A stretch of DNA of 64,000 nucleotides from Imbricaverruca yamaguchii. Lineage: Eukaryota; Arthropoda; Thecostraca; Neoverrucidae. The position numbers and the translations under genes are program-made. Under the pieces are notes generated by a model. That model ran no database searches, was not told the origin of the DNA, and worked only from the letters and a program-made list of their open reading frames with translations. The stretch is taken from contig JAOTOL010001498.1 of NCBI GenBank assembly GCA_034440575.1, positions 687,501-751,500 of the forward strand, read 5' to 3'. Of the stretch, positions 47,151 to 60,899 are shown piece by piece. The stretch's first letter is position 1. Each line of letters opens with the position of its first letter.

Positions 47151-49900
47151 CGTGGGTCGGCGCGGCTTTGTGTACCCGACTGTGCGCCTGTTTACGTCAG
47201 GATGTGTGTTTTGTACGTCTCCCTGGTGACGGTTGCTGGGCGCCGGGGCCAGTCTCGGCCACTCTCATTGCTGCTCCTATCTGGCGGATGGCAATGCAAC
47301 ATTGTCCGACAATTTTCGTTTGTTCTCAGCGCGGTAAAGAAAATACGTCACACAGGTGTGCTCAACATTCCAGAATAAGGATGAACCACTCTAAACAACT
47401 GTCCTGCTCACTTCAAGCATTGCATAAAAGCAGCCAAGCGACCAAAGCCAGGCCTATGCTGCTAGCTTTGTTATTTTGTAAGAGAGCTTCAGGAAAATTA
47501 TGTTTACTAATGTCTGGTGACGCAATTGGTTCAGAACAAAATCGAGAGTGGTGTGACCTACCTTGACTTGCTTTACCATGACGTTCTTATCACAAAAATT
47601 GAACGTAATTATATCACAAGCGGTGGTGCAGCCAAGATTTGCTGAAGAGAAAGGCCCAACCAAAAAGTGTCATTGAACAGAGACCGCTTTCGGCGCGTTT
47701 TGTCTGCAGAAAATTTCTGGTTTTCCGTGGTGAAAATCTTAACTTTTTCGTTTGACCTAGTGTGCTTTCGGTTGCCAGGGGGCGGGGCGAGCTTTCGGTG
47801 TCTTGGTTACGCCTCTGATCACAAGGGTAAAGAAGGTAACTTCTGCCTACCTATTAATTGGTGGTAGCTTGTTGCTTGGTAAATATGGTCAGGTAAATAT
47901 GGTATTAGCTTGCTATCACCTCTAAGCCTCAGCATTAGTTATCAGCTTGTGATCGCTTCCGCCATTGGCGAGGGGTGGCTCTCAGCGGCAGATTTCATCA
48001 GTCCTGAACGATGTGTCATGCCTGTGGTGGAGGACGAATACTGTGTGGTCTTCATAGGCTGGCTGAGTACCACTATTCCCGCGAGACCGGCGGATGTATG
48101 GCTTCTCTTCTGTCTCGTGGTTGATGCAGTTCCTGTTACTCAGGATAGGTGCAGTCCTTCTGCTGCCACGAACGATAACTGGTGGATGGGAAGTACTGCG
48201 TTGCACTGCACACAGACACCCCTTCCCCTCCCTCAGCATCATTGACTGGAGTCGCCTGTCTGGTGAATTTTCGCAATGTTTCCAAATAAGATCGGAACAG
48301 GCATCAAGATATCAGGAAAACTTTTCAGTCCATTCCTTACATCGATTATGCATAATGCGACATAATATGAAGGTACAGGGCACCGCGGAGCAATCATAAA
48401 TGATGTCAGTCACGTTGGTTACCTTGGCTTTTAACTGGTAAAAGACAACCGCAAAATTACTCAGACAATAGTTATAAAGAAATGTCCTTATGACTAGTTA
48501 TAGCCGGAACGCAGCTTTATGCAACTGCTACCTTTCAATTTATATTTACGAGGTGACATGAAAGCAAAAATCGTTGAATAATTGTATTTTAACTTTGTGT
48601 AATACTTCTAATATTTTAGATTTGTCAAAAAAGAAGCTTAACTATTTAGCCTAGCATACACTGGATGGACGTACACAGCATAGAAATGGATTTATAGGCA
48701 ACTTTGACCATCAAAAAGGCCACGTGGCCCCTGAGTCAATTTCACAAAGCGACACATGAACCCACGTCACCTAAGATGGCGATCAAGAACGGCTATCTCA
48801 CTGAGATATTAGAATTTGACCTGCGACCTAATTCTTAGCCTCACACAAAACAGGATGCATCCTAGGGTCGAGCGATACAGTGCTTCGATTGCCGTCGATT
48901 ACCACTACCGGCATCGAATATCGTTTGATTTATTCAGCTCGGTCCGATGGTTTCTAAGACACAAATATTCCGCCAGCTTGACTTCAGTCGATTTTGACGT
49001 GTGACCTTTGGGAGCAACTATGAAAATAACGACGTCCCACTCCACATGCTTAGCTAATTGTAATCAATTTGCCAGATTTACGCCCTTGTTGTTGTTAGCT
49101 AATTAGTTCTTTGGACTTTAGGACGCGTCGACTTCATTATTCATGTAGCACCGATGCCCGTCCTGTTATGTTCGTTGTCAATAACATGGTGGTGAGGAAA
49201 AGTGTCTCATTTATGTATTTGACCTTCACACGTGATCTTATTTTTACCTGAAACAGATGTCGATGTGAACAATGTCAACGTCAATGTCAAATGTTAACAA
49301 ATGAAATATATGTCCGAATGGAGCACGACATAAAGCAATCGAATGCCGTTTAATCGTTAAAATATTTTCGGTGGTTTCGGAGATAGCCACGGGGGCACCT
49401 GCCCTCCCCCCAGTCAGTGGTGTGCGACTGGAGAACATAATCCACGCCGAGGAGAAAGGACCGACTTGGACTCCAAACACTTATGCAAATCCAACATGCA
49501 TGCGAATGCAGATGAAAGGTTTTGATGCATGACAAGAGCACGAGTATTCAAGCCCGCAACGACTCTCAATGATCCCAGGAACGATCCTGAATTGATGACT
49601 TGGAAATACTGTGGACCGGGGTCGTGCGTGCTTCGGTGCCACACAGACCACCGTGGCTACTGGGCACCATCACGAACGTCACAAAACGGCACACACGCAC
49701 GACCAAATGTGGAGTGGCACTTCAGAGCGCAGACAACTGAGACATATATTTCGAAGAACTGCTTCAACACCCGTCCAGGCTGGTGATCAGTGAAGGACGG
49801 GTGGCAACATCCTCTCGAGCATGGTATGACAGTGCAACATGATGTACCGCCAGCAAGGTACAAAAGAGTGGTGCGCACATGTGTAGACAGGTCTTTTAAG
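47150..49900. other. Unannotated stretch
   Basis: No gene recognised. One copy of a diverged repeat (gtttgacctagtgtgctttc, aggcgagctt) at 47715-47850 recurs at 49905-50020 and 50090-50175. Confidence 0.4.
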
Positions 49901-50394
49901 TTTTGCATCACGAAAATATAAAAATGCTTGTTTGATCTAGTTTATTTTTGGTTCTAAGGGGAGAGGCGAGCTTCCGTCCCCCTGGCAGTGCCTTTGGTGG
50001 CGCGAAGTGATCAGAGCACTCAGCATTCAGTCTTCAGTCATGCTGAGTGCTGTGTAAGCAATGCGGACGCAACTTCCATAGCGTAACCTCTGGTTTTGCG
50101 TGGCGAAAATGTAACAATTTCTTGTTTGATATCGTTAACATTTAGCTGCTAAGGAGAGCCCTGGGCCTTTGTCAAACTGCGCAAACTTCAAGCACTGGAC
50201 GATTAGGCAGATAGAGCGAGGAGCAGTCTAGTGTTGCTCAAGCTACCATCAGAAGGCTGGACGCATCATCAGTTATATAGTAACGGGCTCAAAAGCCTGT
50301 TTTGAACTATCGGAGTGGGACGGACAAAATAAAAGTCCAGTTTGTGAAATTATCACATAAGGTGTGAAGTCGTACCAGTCGTTCTGCCACTCCC

Positions 50395-53275
50395 CACCTC
50401 CTCAGCTGATGACGGAGGTACCGCTCCCCGGCCAGTACCACCTCTGCTGCCACTCCCCGCCTCCTCAGCTGATGACGGAGGTACCGCTCCCCGGCCAGTA
50501 CCACCTCTGCTGCCACTCCCCGCCCCCGCAGCTGATGACGGAGGTACCGCTCCCCGGCCAGTACTACCTCTGCTGCCACTCCCCGCCTCCGCAGCTGATG
50601 ACGGAGGTACCGCTCCCCGGCCAGTACCACCTCTGCTGCCACTCCCCGCCTCCTCAGCTGATGACGGAGGTACCGCTCCCCGGCCAGTACCACCTCTGCT
50701 GCCGCTCCCCGCCTCACCAGCTGATGACGGAGGTACCGCTCCCGGCCAGTACCACCTCTGCTGCCGCTCCCGCCTCACCAGCTGATGACGGAGGTACCGC
50801 TCCCCGGCCAGTACCACCTCTGCTGCCGCTCCCCGCCTCACCAGCTGATGACGGAGGTACCGCTCCCCGGCCAGTACCACCTCTGCTGCCGCTCCCGCCT
50901 CACCAGCTGATGACGGAGGTACCGCTCCCCGGCCAGTACCACCTCTGCTGCCGCTCCCCGCCCCCCAGCTGATGACGGAGGTACCGCTCCCCGGCCAGTA
51001 CCACCTCTGCTGCCGCTCCCCGCCCACAGCTGATGACGGAGGTACCGCTCCCCGGCCAGTACCACCTTGCTGCCGCTCCCGCCCCCGCAGCTGATGACGG
51101 AGGTACCGCTCCCGGCCAGTACACCTCTGCTGCCCTCCGCTGATGACGAGGTCCGCTCCCGGCCTCCCCCGCTGTGACGGGTACCGCTCCCCGGCCAGTA
51201 CCACCTCTGCTGCCGCTCCCCCCCGCAGCTGATGACGGAGGTACCGCTCCCCGGCCAGTACCACCTCTGCTGCCACTCCCCGCCTCACCAGCTGATGACG
51301 GAGGTACCGCTCCCCGGCCAGTACTACCTCTGCTGCCACTCCCCGCCTCCCCAGCTGATGACGGAGGTACCGCTCCCCGGCCAGTACCACCTCTGCTGCC
51401 ACTCCCCGCCTCACCAGCTGATGACGGAGGTACCGCTCCCCGGCCAGTACCACCTCTGCTGCCACTCCCCGCCTCCTCAGCTGATGACGGAGGTACCGCT
51501 CCCCGGCCAGTACCACCTCTGCTGCCACTCCTCGCCTCACCAGCTGATGACGGAGGTACTGCTCCCCGGCCAGTACTACCTCTGCTGCCACTCCTCGCCT
51601 CACCAGCTGACGACGGAGATACCGCTCCCCGGCCAGTACTACCTCTGCTGCCACTCCCCGCCTCACCAGCTGATGACGGAGGTACCGCTCCACGGCCAGT
51701 ACTACCTCTGCTGCCACTCCTCGCCTCACCAGCTGATGACGGAGGTACCGCTCCCCGGCCAGTACTACCTCTGCTGCCACTCCCCGCCTCCTCAGCTGAT
51801 GACGGAGGTACTGCTCCCCGGCCAGTACTACCTCTGCTGCCACTCCTCGCCTCACCAGCTGATGACGGAGGTACCGCTCCCCGGCCAGTACCACCTCTGC
51901 TGCCACTCCCCGCCCTCGCAGCTGATGACGGAGGTACCGCTCCCCGGCCAGTACCACCTCTGCTGCCACTCCCCGCCTCACCAGCTGATGACGGAGGTAC
52001 CGCTCCCCGGCCAGTACCACCTCTGCTGCCGCTCCCCGCCTCACCAGCTGATGACGGAGGTACCGCTCCCCGGCCAGTACCACCTCTGCTGCCACTCCCC
52101 GCCTCACCAGCTGATGACGGAGGTACCGCTCCCCGGCCAGTACCTACCTCTGCTGCCACTCCCTCGCCTCACCAGCTGACGACGGAGATACCGCTCCCCG
52201 GCCAGTACTACCTCTGCTGCCACTCCCCGCCCTCGCAGCTGATGACGGAGGTACCGCTCCCCGGCCAGTACCACCTCTGTTGCCACTCCCCGCCCTCGCA
52301 GCTGACGACGGAGGTACCGCTCCACGGCCAGTACCACCTCTGCTGCCACTCCCCGCCCTCGCAGCTGATGACGGAGGTACCGCTCCACGGCCAGTACCAC
52401 CTCTGCTGCCACTCCCCGCCTCACCAGCTGATGACGCTGGTACCGCTCCCCGGCCTACCACCTGCTGCCTCACCAGCTGATGACGGAGGTACCGCTCCAC
52501 GGCCAGTACCACCTCTGCTGCCACTCCCCGCCTCCTCAGCTGATGACGGAGGTACCGCTCCCCGGCCAGTACCACCTCTGCTGCCACTCCCCGCCCTCGC
52601 AGCTGATGACGGAGGTACCGCTCCACGGCCAGTACCACCTCTGCTGCCACTCCTCGCCTCCTCAGCTGATGACGGAGGTACTGCTCCCCGGCCAGTACTA
52701 CCTCTGCTGCCACTCCTCGCCTCACCAGCTGACGACGGAGGTACCGCTCCCCGGCCAGTACCACCTCTGCTGCCACTCCCCGCCCCCGCAGCTGATGACG
52801 GAGGTACCGCTCCCCGGCCAGTACCACCCATGCTGCCACTCCCCGCCTCCTCAGCTGATGACGGAGGTACCGCTCCCCGGCCAGTGCCACCTCTGCTGCC
52901 ACTCCCCGCCCTCGCAGCTGATGACGGAGGTACCGCTCCCCGGCCAGTACCACCTCTGTTGCCACTCCCCGCCTCACCAGCTGATGACGCTGGTACCGCT
53001 CCCCGCCTCACCAGCTGATGACGGAGGTACCGCTCCACGGCCAGTACCACCTCTGCTGCCACTCCCCGCCCTCGCAGCTGACGACGGAGGTACCGCTCCC
53101 CGGCCAGTACCACCTCTGCTGCCACTCCCCGCCCTCGCAGCTGATGACGGAGGTACCGCTCCCCGGCCAGTACTACCTCTGCTGCCACTCCCCGCCTCAC
53201 CAGCTGATGACGGAGGTACCGCTTCCGGCCAGTACCACCTCTGCTGCCACTCCCCGCCTCACCAGCTGAGCGTGC
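50395..53275 (+). repeat. 63-bp minisatellite, about 45 copies (2.9 kb)
   Basis: The unit is ctgatgacggaggtaccgct, ccccggccagtaccacctct, gctgccactccccgcctcct, cag. Every unit has a KpnI site (ggtacc). The period is 21 codons, so frames of up to 614 codons stay open on both strands. No start context, signal or known domain supports translation. Units from 50690 to 51200 carry many 1-5-bp indels. Confidence 0.97.
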
Positions 53276-53748
53276 GTCCGCAACAGCCGTCCTGCTATCG
53301 CACGAGAGTAAATAGGGACTTGCCATGCCATTGTCGTCACTAACTTGCGGCGGCACACCCGCCCCCCCCCCCCGCCTTCGTCTGGGAGGGAAGCTGGCTG
53401 GTGACGCTCAGCAGTGCAGAGGGTGCTAATTGGAGGGGTTGCGATGGTGTGGTGGCTGTTGGGGGCCGGCGAGTGTGTGCAAGTGTGATGGACTCGGTCA
53501 TTCAGGAATGGTGACTGGTTGTTGCTTGAAAATACCGAAAATATACGAGGACGTTTCTTCATGTTCTTCCAAAGTACCTCGAGCGTAATTTATTCGGATG
53601 GTGATGTAATGCAAAATATTGAGCATCCAACGAGAAAGAGCAACACTCAAAGTTGAACCAGCATTAAGGTGGCCATACGTATCGGAAATAGCCAGTTTGC
53701 CATTGCGTCAGTCTCGACGGTAATGATGAATGGTGTCCGTGGGAGTTC

Positions 53749-53911
53749 CCGAGGTCAGAGAGACAGACAGCGTGGTGTCGCCGACGGCCTTGGTCACTGA
53801 TCAGTGATACGTCCCAGCGAAACAGCTTGCTGAGGTCAGACGGACTGACAGCGTGTTGTCCTTGACGGCCTTGGTCTCTGATCAGTGATATGAACCAACG
53901 AACAGCTTGCT
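53749..53911 (+). repeat. 83-bp tandem duplication
   Basis: Two copies of gaggtcag-gactgacagcg, gacggccttggtc-ctgatca and acagcttgct, with about 85% identity. Confidence 0.9.
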
Positions 53912-54859
53912 GAGCGGATCATGATGGACGCGCTGAAGTTCCATCTATTCAGATTTTGAATTTGTACACAACTGCCAATACATTCAGTTTGCCTTCCCAC
54001 GTTTGGCATCCAGTGCAATAGTTATACTGAGACAGTGAAGCAGAGCAGCCCATGCCATAGCTCAATGATTTGAACAGGCTCAATAATAATCCGCGTTGTA
54101 GCACATCGTAGCTTATTCTAGAGGACTTCGTAGTGAAACACCACAAGTGGTGATCAGATCCTTAGCTGAAATGTACATGTCCAAAAATGGCATCACTGGA
54201 CAAAGGCGCACGCGGTACGGGCATAACATGGTGTGGGGCATGGGTGTATGGGCACCCATGCCATACACCCATACATATGGGCATGGTATGCAAAATTTAA
54301 ATGCACTGGCACCCAAAATTTAAAGAGATGATGAATGCAAATGCATATCCGATAAGTAGAAGATAAAGTTAACTTGAACGAATATTTTAAGAACAACATT
54401 CAACTTCCATCTAAGTCATTAAAAAATAAAACTCCAGTTGCAACATCAATAAGCAAGAAGCAAGTGTTCCAGCACATTCTAGCCATAGCATTCCAAACAA
54501 CAATACTGGTTCTTGTACGACTATGCCTTTCCCTTGTGCTCGGCGATTTGAAAATTCCAACAAACATCAAAATAGAAAGTACCGAGCACGTTCGACAGCA
54601 AGACATTGCGCAATAAAGTACATGGGCAACGGAATGTGGTAGCTGTAGAGCCGCGGGGCACGGCCAGTCCGCGCCACCTAGATGTGGCCCGAGCAACATG
54701 CTCATGCATTACATGACACGTGCCGTCTGGATTGCATCGAACTTGAGAGCCAGCCTGAGAGAGCCGTTCCAGACTGCCTGGACGCTGTTCTGGACTGGGT
54801 AGGCGCCCCTGAGTTTTGACGAGACTCCCGTACAGCAGGCGCCCATGGAGATGAAGCAG

Positions 54860-55130
54860 GCACCCGTCTGAACTAGACTGATGCCCCTCCGTACTAGACA
54901 GACCTTCATGGGGATAAGACAAATACCCCTCTGGACTGGACTGGTGCCCCTCTGGACTAGACTGGCGCCCATGTGGATAAGACAGGTCCTCACTGGACTA
55001 GACTGGTGCCCTTCTGGACTAGACTGGCTCTCATGGGGGGATGGTATGCACCCCTCTGGAATAGAGGGGCGCTCGTAGGGATAAGGCAGGCCACTCTGGA
55101 CTAGACTGGTGCCCCTCTAGGTTAGGCAGA
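54860..55130 (+). repeat. ~21-bp degenerate minisatellite
   Basis: About 12 copies of ctggactagactggtgcccc with insertions of atggggataagacag. Confidence 0.85.
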
Positions 55131-55714
55131 CGCTCCTTGAGTCCAGGGTGAGGCACATAACCGAATAATGCCAAGGCGGAGACGGCGATGTGCGATCAGG
55201 AGGATTTGAAATCAACTGAACGTGCTCACTGGATGCGTAAACCAAAAGTGCACAAAGCGCTTTGCGGTATTGTGCACATCCACTCCTGGGCTGGTCAGGA
55301 TCTGGCTTTAGTTCAAGGAGGCTCTTAATCATACCAGAATCATGAAATAATGAGACATAATTTTGCAATGTAATCATGGGCACGGTGTAGCTTGTGATAT
55401 TTTGGCGACCTGCAGCTTATGATCGGAGCCTAGTGTTGGCCGAGGCGATGTGTTGGATGTTATCGAAGCTATCAGGCGAGCCATAATTGCAATTCAATCA
55501 GGGAGATAGTGGGCTTAAACGGTGGGCTACACGTCTGTATTCCAGAATACACACGCACATAGGGTAGATGCAGCTTCCTATCTCTATTCCTAGCTCGGAG
55601 CCTCATATGTTCGGTTGTGTCCCTCAAATAATTATGCACTTATACATACATATAGGTGACCCCATATAATACGGCGAGTTTTCTTCGGCACACATTGCTG
55701 GAATATCTCAACGT

Positions 55715-56175
55715 CTTTGTAGCTTCGCACAGTAGCACAGCCAAGGGAGCCCACTGGGAAAACACAGGTAGTCAACTTTGTAGCTTAGCACAGTATCGCA
55801 GCCATGGGAGTCTACTGGGAGTCAACAGGGAGCCTAAATGGAGCCCACATTGTAGCTCCGCACAGCAGTGCGGCCACGAGAGCCCATTGTGGCTAGGCAC
55901 CGTACCGTAGCCTTGGGAGCCCACTGGTAGCCTACAGGCAGTACACTTTGTAGCTTCGCACAAGAGCGCAACCCAGGAAGCTCAGTAGAATACCAATGGA
56001 AGCCCACTTTATAGCTGCGCACAGTGGCGCAGCTAAGAGAGCCCACTGAGAGCCCACATAGAGTCCACTTTGTAGCTCCGTACAGTAGCGCAGCCAAGAG
56101 AGCCCACTGGGAGCCCACTTGGAACCCACTTTGTGGTTCTGCACAGTCGCGCACCCAAGAGAGCTCATTGTTCCC
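55715..56175 (+). repeat. 61-72-bp degenerate minisatellite, about 7 copies
   Basis: Anchor ttgtagcttcgcacagtagc, then gcagccaagagagcccactg. Confidence 0.9.
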
Positions 56176-56460
56176 CGTCCCCTCCCCTCATCCGACAGGT
56201 TGCCTTGATGTCGAGAAAACTGCGCGTTGTCAGGTTTTTTTTTTGTTCGGCTTAGCTCAGGAAACAGCGTTGTAGCCCAGAAAACGCAACTGGCTGCGTG
56301 GCTGATGCATAGGAGTGGCACAAATCACAGCTACTAACTCCACCGCTAAACGCTGGAAACATAGAAGTAACCGAGACATGGCACCAGAAGCGCAGCCAAG
56401 GAGGGGGGGATGGCGGTGGCCTGTCCCCTCAATAACACTATGCCAAATAATACTTGTGTG

Positions 56461-56575
56461 ACTTGCACTGCGCAAAACAATACATTTTCGGCGGACTTCG
56501 AACGACAAAAGTGGTTTCAATCGAATGAGCTGTTTGTGAGTTCGCCCCTTTAAGAAAATCCTGGCTACACCTGTG
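56461..56575 (+). repeat. Dispersed repeat, copy 1 (partner at 61850-61965)
   Basis: Both share cactgcgcaaaac-a, the gacaaaag-g-ttcaat block and a ccc--tttaa-a-a-tcc end. Confidence 0.55.
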
Positions 56576-57755
56576 GCAAACAGCCAATAACCGAGATCGC
56601 TGGACCAGCCCGGGACTTGGGACTTTGGCTACCACGTCCTTGGCTTCAATCTGTCACTCCCGTTACGGTGAACTCCAAGGCTGCAGTTGCACCTGCCGAT
56701 GCATGGTGGAGTAGGACGGCATGCAAATCAGCTGGGTCACTGGGTTTAGGTTATTTCAGACGCCATCGGGTCAACGGGGGGAGGGGCAGTATCCTCCTGG
56801 AGGGTTCGAGGGGCCCTCCAGGTGACCGCCTTGAGGGGCCTGCAGGGGGCCTCAAGATGATGTGTAGTCCTTCAGTGACGTAATGATATTAGGCCATCCA
56901 ACATCAGTATGCTTGGGCGACCCAGCATGAGTAGGTTTAAGTGATCATCAGTAGATTAGGTTAGGATAGGGTAGGTTGGAATATGATTGTTACAATATTA
57001 CCATGGCCGACGCGCCACAAAACGCCGATCACGTCGTACTCTCACATTATTCTGCAACATATACTGGCCCACCCCAAAACTCTTGTTCGGTACACGTCTC
57101 GGATATTTTGTTCAGGTGAGGGAGATATAATGCATCTGTATTATCACAAAAATGTGCTTGTTTTCTGGTATTGTTTTCAACGTTAATTGAATGATTGCTC
57201 TGCTCTTTTATTGGTGAAATGACTGCATATTCAGATACAAGTACAACTTGAAGTGGTTATATCAAAAACGTTTTCATTTAACAAAGAATTGAACATCAAT
57301 TCCATTCAAACCATACCGATAAGACAAGAAACACACATTTTATTCAACCAAAAAGCGGCGTAGGGGCTTCATCTCTATACTTACCCAAACTGCATGCATT
57401 TTGGAGATACAAGAAGTTGATTTTGAACCGTTTGGTAGAGCTAAGGAAAACAAAATAATATTCACATTTTCTAATTCGTTGGATTTTGAAATATTGATAA
57501 GTACCAACATCAGCATGAGCATAGAGCAAGATTGTCCCATAAAATGTTATTAGGTCTTGCATAGTTTCACATTGAACACCAGCTTTGCTCAAAATCAGCC
57601 TGCTTAGTTGGGGGGGGGGGGGAGGCAGATGTCCCTGCTGAATACACTAATGAATGTACGGAAATTACAGAGCTGACTAAGCATCACATCAAAGTCCAGT
57701 AATAAGCGCACTGGTCCTGAACAAATATTTGTGCTAGGCTTTCGGTTTATCTTAC

Positions 57756-57756
<1 letters not shown>

Positions 57757-57798
<42 letters not shown>
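57757..57798 (+). repeat. (TA)n microsatellite
   Basis: About 21 TA units. Confidence 0.97.
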
Positions 57799-57801
<3 letters not shown>

Positions 57802-57921
57802 GCCACGTAGTACATATTGTATCACAAAATGCCAAAAAGGCCGTCAAGCTTGTTATAAAACGAAAGCGCAATAAATGGCAAAATCTTCCGGAGATCTTGC
57901 CTCCGTAGAGGTATATATCCG

Positions 57922-58098
57922 AACTTAATTTGCACTGATGATTACGAGACACCCATGCATATTTTTTTCCAGTTTTTCAACTTTGCTCTTTTCCAGTGTA
58001 TTAAAGCATCGTTTTGTACGAAAATATTATGTCACAATATCTCCAAGCTCTACTCAGGTGAAGCTTAGGTGTTCAATAGGAGTGCCGCCCCTAATATA
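57922..58098 (+). repeat. Dispersed repeat, copy 2 (partner at 62-268)
   Basis: Collinear with the left edge of the window and followed at once by a (TA)n tract. Confidence 0.65.
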
Positions 58099-58099
58099 T

Positions 58100-58172
<73 letters not shown>

Positions 58173-58195
58173 CACATAGGTATATATCAGTATAT
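58093..58195 (+). repeat. (TA)n microsatellite with interruptions
   Basis: Alternating TA with a few catata interruptions. Confidence 0.97.
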
Positions 58196-58715
58196 ATTTT
58201 TTATAAAGTACATTGAAAACAAAGTGCCAGAAATCAGAGGAATCGGGAAAAGTGTGGAGTGAGGCTAAGTAGGTAAGATGTTTATGTCCCCCTTGGACAA
58301 AATACTGGTCACGTCACTGATTGAGACTGGTGCAAAAAACGAAAATACTGCGAATTGGTGTTACTGCTGCCGTGCTCCCCCCCCAATAGTTTCTTCCCAC
58401 CCCAAACACAGGGTATTTTCCCTCACAATTGCATGCACAGTTGATTCACAGAAATAACGGCACGAATTAGTTGCTCTGGAAGGTCTTGCGAATGGATGGG
58501 TGAATGCGATATTTCGTGGAAATTATAAATTCCAATATAATTTGCATATGTTGTAAATGTACCAGTACCATTTTGAAAATATGCTAATGAACATGCTCTG
58601 TTGATTTGAATATCATTAAGCTAGATATATCAACAGTAGTGCCTTACATGATTTCATTCATAAATTTGTTCATCAAATTATTAGCACGCACACATTATGC
58701 TATACTACATCTTTA

Positions 58716-58722
<7 letters not shown>

Positions 58723-58791
<69 letters not shown>

Positions 58792-58870
58792 TATATATGT
58801 GTGTGTATGTGTGTGTATGTGCGTGCATGTGTATGAGTGTATGTGTGTATGTGTAGGTATGTATGTATGT
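58723..58870 (+). repeat. (TA)n followed by (TG)n/(TATG)n microsatellite
   Basis: A pure TA run passes into gtgtgtatgtgtg-type repeats. Confidence 0.97.
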
Positions 58871-58979
58871 ACATAGATACATATAGCCCAAACTATTACT
58901 CTAAATTAGTGTGTAAACTCCCAGCAACACACAACCTCTACAGCTTCTGCATGTGAATACACCGTCACACGGCGCAACA

Positions 58980-59330
58980 ACTGACCTGCGGTGGTGCGGC
59001 GGTGCCGAGTACCCCTGGCGGCTCGGAGTGGGTGGCGCGAGCACAACCCTGCGCCGCCACGACATCCACTGTCGCAGCACGAGTACACGGTGCCCGCGCG
59101 CGCCACCGCCACCGCAAAACGCCTACCAGCCACGGGGCACAGCCGGCCTTCGCTGAATCGGTGTCAGCGGACAGGCCGCCGGCGGACTGGCCGGCCCGGC
59201 CCGCCAGGTGGCCGTGCGCTGGCGTCACGCCGTTCAGCTCTGGTGCACCTGCCGATACCCTCCGAGCGAGCGCTTCACGGGCAGCTCCCATCCATAGCAT
59301 GGCGGCGTGCGGCGCCGGCGGGCTATTCGG
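58980..59330. other. GC- and CpG-rich patch in AT-rich surroundings
   Basis: Frequent CG dinucleotides (gcgcgcgccaccgcc, cggccggcccgg) in an otherwise AT-rich region next to (TA)n tracts. Open frames exist on both strands but none resembles a protein I know. Could be a first exon or promoter island of an unseen gene, or foreign repeat sequence. Confidence 0.45.
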
Positions 59331-60494
59331 ACGGTTGGAAATATATCGGCTGCACTCCATGTTTCGGAGCTGTTAGATATTTTAACGGTTCTACCTTGTG
59401 TGGTGCGCAGCCAAGCTAACATTGGCTTCTTCGAAAATAAACATGAGTCGAGGCACGTTTTTCCCAGACATCGTGGCAGCTCCTTCAGATAACTTCAGTG
59501 AAACTAATCCATATCTAGCGATGGATCCCGTTACTGGGAAATGGCCTCGGCAATTCCCTGAGGTTAGCCATCGAGAATGCCCTCTCACTCCCGATGGCAA
59601 TTATCACGAGTTAACCACGCATTAAAGCTTAAGGTCACTGAGAATGGGGGTGCGAACCCACGCTCCGGATTGACATGCACGATGGTAGGCTGCTACTTTC
59701 CCCATTCAATCCAAAAATGTTCGTACCCTGACTCGTTCTCCCCCTCTCCCCTCACCCTCGCCTCGTTTGGCGATAAATCTCCTACCCTACCCTCATGGCA
59801 TTTTTTGTTCACGGCAATGCTCGATGGCTTCTAGAAATGGAGTTAGTAGCTGGAGAGAACGCTTTAATCGGCTTATTGTTAAAAATTACAGCCGCATGAT
59901 GAAAACCAGCTTAACACTTTGCCTGCCAGAGTCTGTAAATCGAGTAACGTTCTGTCTGCTGCAATCGAGTAACTCTGTGTAATTCCTTCTACTTGTGCCG
60001 TGGGCGGGACTGGGCGGTTCGCCTTGTCAAGGACCGGTCATGGGTTGGCGGCACCATTCATGGGGGGCCTGACCGGTGGGGTTAGAAATCCATCACATCA
60101 TTGAAAATGACGGCTCTCTTCCATTCATGCTTGTAAACGGTACATGCAGCTCATCGAGACCTACCATTTGATATCAAACATGATATAAATAATCTAGCAT
60201 ATGCATCCACATTATCCACGTTATATACCTGTTGTCCGACTTCCTTTCACGATGTTGCGCATGCGATGGTAGGTCTCAGTTAAAATATGTCAAAGCATCT
60301 CTACCTCATAATGATAAATTTCTTGTGAACACGACAATAGCTATTATTACCATTTGCTACCATTTATTACCATTTAAGCTCCCTATGAAATATCCCTTGC
60401 TTCGAGTTGCACCCACTCACCATAATATTGAAGAGGTCTGATTCGATCTGGCTGAATTTGAGGCGAGAACCTGTTTCCCCGGGATTAGCATCAC

Positions 60495-60560
60495 TCTATA
60501 TTTATATATATACATATATGTATATAGGTATATAGGTATATGTATATATATGCATACATA

Positions 60561-60647
<87 letters not shown>

Positions 60648-60662
60648 GTATATATATACATG
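60495..60662 (+). repeat. (TA)n microsatellite
   Basis: Long TA run with tatg/catata interruptions at both ends. Confidence 0.97.
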
Positions 60663-60899
60663 CAGTTTCGTTGAATACGACTGCGAGTTCAGCGTTGGTG
60701 ATCTTCTTGCTTGTGGATTCGCTTGATCGTGTTATCTTCCTTGTCTCTTCATTGTGTTTATATAGTATTTTGGCCGTAGTGTATGATGGTCCAGATTACA
60801 ATTAACACATAGGACATCTCTGTATTCGGTCGACGATTCATCTTAGCCTTAGATATTTTTAAGACGGTGTTGGGAAGTCACCGTCTCGGAAATATCTTA

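Noticed and set aside
50353..53356. Very long open frames (up to 614 codons) on both strands
   Set aside because: They come from a 63-bp tandem array whose period is a multiple of three. No start context, signal or domain, and opposite strands are open too.
56950..56980. Arthropod telomeric TTAGG repeat
   Set aside because: Only a few irregular ttagg-like units; no array.
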